NCBI GenBank assembly: GCA_033398695.1
Contig: CM065810.1
Span: 140,583,215 to 140,647,214 of the forward strand
Reading direction: 5' to 3'
DNA from: Orobanche coerulescens
Taxonomy: Eukaryota; Streptophyta; Magnoliopsida; Lamiales; Orobanchaceae
DNA length: 64,000 bases
The notes under the pieces were generated by a model. It was not told the origin of the DNA. It saw only the letters and a list, made by a program, of their open reading frames with translations, and made no database searches. Both the position numbers and the translations under genes were made by a program. Below are positions 59,493 to 64,000 of this stretch, piece after piece (the stretch's first letter is position 1; every line of letters starts with the position of its first letter).

Positions 59493-62152
59493 AAGTTTCG
59501 TCCCGAAACTTAAAACAAGTAGGGAGAAGCAATATCCCGCCAAGAAAACTCAATGAGATACGCAAGAAACGCGTAACTAATGCGAAACGGCGAAACGTTA
59601 CAAGCAACGCAAAGGAATATACGGCGTGAAAACACGCTCCACGACGACCAACACAACGTCGGCGTTAGGGATATAACAAAACCAACAAGTGACAAGCGTC
59701 GTCGAATGGATAATACAATCAAGTCAATTATCCGAACAATCACAAAACACAACGGACGAGAATCAATACTATTGACCGACCCAACGGTACATCAATCAAA
59801 ACGCGAGCCAATCGCTGAACAAATACGAAATTCCACCTTTTTCGAACTTGAAAAGGTCACAACGATATATAGCTCAATTTGGGACAATATCAGAACTCGC
59901 TCGAATGACAAAGGTGAGAAACAACACTGTGTCGAAGCATCAACGAACACAGTCGAGTCGATACGATTGGACGAAACAGAAGAGAAAGAAAGAAAAATGC
60001 GGGTATTACATCATATCACCTTTAAAAGAGGTTTCGTCCCGAAACCTAAACAACGAGAACGAAGTGCTGGAATAGCAACCTTCCCGACCATATCCTCTTG
60101 GTCCTGCATCTGATATCCATGACCAACTGGACCGCGGTCACGACCGCATCCTCTGTCCCTCGGCATACTAAGCGGATTCTCACTCGATACGATGCCACAA
60201 CTTCGCAAAAATAACATGCTAAAGTATCAACTCAGCACGACAATATTACATAAGGTAACTACTAACAACTCGATAATAAAAAATCCACGAGGTATTCTTT
60301 TAAATGATATCATTTGAAAATCCTTGGATTTGTGTGCTCTTCAAAGTAAAACTTTAAAAGTATTTTTTTGTACCTCAGGTTGCTTCATCAAAACTTTTAA
60401 ACAACAGACTTTAACCGTCTCATTTTGAAATCATTGGCTAAATAATATTTTCTGTGCAACCGGCATTGTCAAAATCACCACGTCACTACACACCAGCATT
60501 ACGTTAATAACAACAAGGTAGCCACGCAAGGTCATCAAACCATTCGTACATACTTTAATCAATACATGAAACTTTCTCAAATTCGAGTTTGAAGTTTACA
60601 TCGAGTGAAATTTTTCATCTTTCACTATATATATATTTTTTTTTTTGAAAATAAAAATCGCATTGGTTTTTGAAATAAAATATTTTTATGATGTGAAAGA
60701 TTTTTGAAAATCATGTACTCGAATTATCTGAAAATACAACAATACGTTAAAAATTATTTTGGAAAATCCCCCCCCAACACTACATGAAAATCAACGATGG
60801 TAACATTTTACAAAATATCTACATGTACTTTAAAACAACTCTTTCAAATACCATCGAGGTTTTATTTGAGAATCCAAGGCCGGCTCGCCAATTCCAAATA
60901 ATTTTCAAAGTATACATGGGGCCGCCGTTTAATCCAACCATCAAAACTTGTGAAGTTTCCAGGAAAGTGTTTTTGAACACACACACAGACATAATTTATC
61001 AATTCATCAAACACAATCAAATATCACCTAGCAATACGAAAAGTCTTAACACACATTCACGCACAACAGCTTGTTATCACTAGACACCACGTAGAGAATA
61101 CAACTACGGGTGATTGGCCACAAAAGTTAGACCTAACGGCTAAAATGCGATTCCATAGCCTCGCCCGGAGTTGATTAGCGCGTTACAACAAAGATTAACG
61201 TGCGCTAAACACGCCACGTTAGCGCGTTAGGCTCGTATTAAGCATGTGCTAACCGCTCTAATCACCAACACGATTGCAAACATATACGAGGTAATACTAA
61301 ACTCGAAGGTTACAAATAAGCAACAACATACGAGTCTAAATGTCATCGATTCACATAATTATAACATCTCACAAGCAACCATCAAAAGAAAATCATCTTA
61401 CAAAAACGAAAATTTTATTTCTCAATAAGGAGGACTATCTCAACACATACATACCGATGGACTCAACATTCACGTTACTATTTTAATCATAAAGCGGGCA
61501 CCACCGCTCAACAACGAGAGCATCATCAATACACATCTTCGACCAACAATCAACAAACCGAAAAGATACAAACGAGAGTCACGTCTTGAGTATATTTGTA
61601 GACCTTATTTGAGTTAAAAACTCGAGTTTTGAAAACTTATAGTATGAGATGAAAATGAAATATCGGTAGTTTGAAGTCTAAAAATTTTCGACCTTGAGGT
61701 CATTATACAAAAATCAAAATTTTTCCTCCCTTGGAGACCATTTTAAAAATTTACGTGGCTCCCTAAGCCCTCGAAACTAAAAAAATTCCAAGGTTGTTGC
61801 TCTTGCAAGAAAAGCAGTTCATACAAGGATACATTTTGCCATATCATTCTTCATTCTAACACAAAACGGAATTAACAATTATATGTCACTTACTCACGAT
61901 GCACCTTCAAATACTACTACATAACACAGAATCATACAGCTCGTATAGCTCGTGGTACAACATGTAGTAGGGAGACTTACATCCACAGATCGCACGAAGA
62001 TGATGGCTGCACCTTGATACTAATCACGGCCGACATCCCAGACGACGCGTCGCGACACGACATCAGTCAGACTCAATCTGACAAGACAAGACCCAACAAT
62101 ACACGATGGACCCGACGGCCTAGGTTTCGCAACCTAAGCTCGATACCATAAA
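59493..62152 (-). other. Interior of element I, no recognisable gene
   Basis: The longest open frame (59580-60113, plus strand) has no family resemblance. A second copy of the junction phrase TTTAAAAGAGGTTTCGTCCC occurs at 60020-60045 after GGGTATTACA, so 59500-60010 may be a nested LTR-end fragment. A minus-strand patch around 60070-60180 (MPRDRGCGRDRGPVGHGYQM) could be a gag remnant. The rest is AT-rich; a few TTAACGTGCGCTAA-like words lie near 61180-61250. Confidence 0.5.
62120..62150 (-). promoter_or_regulatory. Primer binding site of element I
   Basis: Minus strand ATGGTATCGAGCTTAGG after the LTR edge, a variant of the TGGTATCAGAGC tRNA-Met complement. Confidence 0.65.
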
Positions 62153-64000
62153 TGTAACACCCCAGATCAAACCGGGAATATTACACGCCGCACCCTCCGT
62201 GAGGATCCACCAGGCTAGACATCAAAAAACACATTACATTACATACCGACGAATCAAAATAACGGACCAATAGACCGATTTGGTCTTTCGTCACAGACTT
62301 ACAAATCAAAATACATAAACTCATCCAGACTCATACCCACACAAGGGTAAAATACTTGCAACAATGAACAATAAGACAGCAGATAAGACAATACAATGGA
62401 CTCCGACTAACTGAACCCAAAACTGGCCTTCGTGTGATTAGTATCATTCGTCTTTCATCATCCCTCGTGCCGATCCTGTGTCTTGCTCCCAAAAACCTGC
62501 ATGTACCTGGACACAATACAGACATCCACCCCCCGATTACTCGGGGGTTAGCAAAACTCCACTGTTTTACTAGTGCAAGTATCAAACCATACGAAATGTA
62601 ACAAGCAAATAGCAACTACGAATTTAATACGGAAATCAATTATCAAAATGTTCCCGAGAAGTTTTAGAATTTCGAACTCAAATAAGAGATATTTGAAAAA
62701 GAACACATCATCTCGGGGATTTTTTTTAAGGCAGAAATTCCTTTGGACCTCGAGTCCCAATTTACAAAACCTTTTTGTAAACATTAAGGGCCTTAACCCA
62801 AAACTTGTTTCATAATTCAACAGTTTACAATACCGGAAACATTTCCATAAATCTCGTGGGGCTCGGCCCAACATTCTTTCTTAAAACTTTTCCTTTAAAA
62901 ACTTTGATTTGAAAGTATCATGCTCATGTCACCGTGATCCACTGTCACGTGTCTCCGTAGGTTCAACAACCCGCACGGACTACATCACACACAATTAAAC
63001 AAACATAATCAATTCCGACACCGTGATCCACTGTCACGTGTCTCCGTAGGTTCAACAACCCACACGGACTATTAACCAAACATAACCAATCCCGACACCG
63101 TGATCCACTGTCACGTGTCTCCGTAGGCATAACAACCCGCACGGACTATATCAATCACAACAATCACACACACAGTCCTGACACCGTAGTCCACTGCCAC
63201 GTGTCACCGTAAGCCCCGTCGAGCTCACCCGGTTGGACGCACTGTGTCCGAAACTCATGGTCCACTGCCATGCGTTATCGTAGGCCTCGTCAGACCAACA
63301 CGATTGGACCTCAGTACCTCACTAAGTTCTGATCCCGTAGTCCACTGCCACGAATCCTCGTAGGTCCCGTCGAACCAACACGAGTGAACTTAGCGGTCAC
63401 ACACATATTCACATTCACATTACATACAACAATGAGCACAATTAATCAATCACCTTGATCACCACAAAATCGTACATTGCACGCACATAACACAACCTCG
63501 ACACTCGCAACAACTATCATCAATCAACGACATTTAACCAACATAACACACATTCGGTACACAATACATTGAACAACCACATGTACAACCATCTCATATG
63601 TACATCGCAATCCTGCACAAATGGCACAAAGCCTAACACGGATACCAATATATCACTATTATCACAAAGCCTTCAAATTTCGGAAAAACACAACCTACTC
63701 AAACGGAACATATTTACGGAGGCAAGCAAAATCGTCATACATATCATACGTAATTACTAGTCACAAGATACAAGTCGTATAATAAGATACTTGCCTCGAT
63801 AATCGATGCCGGACACTCCCACAATCACGGATCAGTCGGGACACCTCGAACACCTACGATTCTCGTGAAGACAACGAATACACCCACGATCGAAAAGCTT
63901 GAAGAAAACGACGAACGGAAGGGTTCCGACTCGAATTCTTTGCGAGAAATCTGACCCTAACATCATACCATCAATAAATTAACGAACGAACGAGGAAGAA
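62153..64000 (-). repeat. 5' LTR of element I (right, truncated by window)
   Basis: TGTAACACCCCAGATCAAAC onward, matching 56529 and following with few changes. Its TATA region and outer end lie beyond the window. Confidence 0.85.

Larger units (their letters stand above)
56529..64000 (-). mobile_element. Element I: young non-autonomous Tekay-like LTR element
   Basis: The left LTR is 56529-59474 and the interior only 2.7 kb (59475-62152). The right LTR starts at 62153 and runs off the window. The two LTRs look near-identical by eye over the 1.85 kb that can be compared. PBS and polypurine tract orientation show minus strand. The interior has no recognisable gag, protease, RT or integrase, so it depends on a relative. 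Its LTR ends match H. Confidence 0.8.

Noticed and set aside
56841..63760. Repeated frames in LTRs of I (for example near 56841 and 62548, 57940 and 63569)
   Set aside because: Same reason: LTR duplication, not paralogous genes.
1..64000. tRNA, rRNA or intact host genes
   Set aside because: No cloverleaf or rRNA segments noticed; tRNA-like strings (TGGTATCAGAGC type) are primer binding sites next to LTRs.

Overview
This window is a block of plant (probably eudicot) repeat-rich chromatin. Almost all of it is LTR retrotransposons inserted into one another, plus one DNA transposon. I see no intact host gene, no rRNA or tRNA gene and no CRISPR array. Plant origin is indicated by the element types: Copia (including a SIRE-like family with an extra 3' ORF), Athila/Tat-like and Tekay-like Gypsy families, and a CACTA transposon. 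The only host-derived coding sequence is a captured piece of a MEMO1-family gene inside the CACTA element.

The layout can be unwrapped because nearly every insertion is bounded by TG...CA (or CACTA) ends and a short target-site duplication (TSD). Host layer A is a minus-strand Copia element. Its 3' LTR lies at 162-1459 plus 13482-13673, its integrase at 13674-14917, its gag/protease at 54345-55254 and its leader at 55255-56220. Element B (1460-13476, TSD ATAAT) sits in A's LTR and itself carries a CACTA element (3000-7804, TSD TAT). Element C (14923-54339, TSD CAAAT), of the same family as B, sits in A's protease. C's 5' LTR was hit by D (15278-28626, TSD TAGTC/CAGTC), and D's 3' LTR was hit by E (15946-25047, TSD GGCTA). 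C's RNase H was hit by a giant solo LTR, H (34586-38274, TSD CATAT). C's 3' LTR was hit by Tekay-like element G (43382-53505, TSD TTAGA). To the right, an LTR fragment J (56221-56528) is interrupted by the young non-autonomous element I (56529 to beyond 64000).

Functionally this is a graveyard. Every gag or pol reading frame carries stops or frameshifts. B has lost pol, E lacks RT and integrase, D has no coding sequence, and I has only a short internal region without pol. Any mobility of B, D, E and I would depend on enzymes supplied elsewhere.

The most unusual signals are: (1) D, whose interior is an inverted repeat built around an upside-down LTR; (2) arrays of short palindromes just upstream of the TATA box in four different LTR families, again at a likely internal promoter in E, and a separate array of TCP-like palindromes in the CACTA element; (3) an apparent internal promoter plus intron ahead of the second ORF of E; (4) three correctly spliceable MEMO1 exons captured by the CACTA element. 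All of this was read by eye; no alignment or database search was run.
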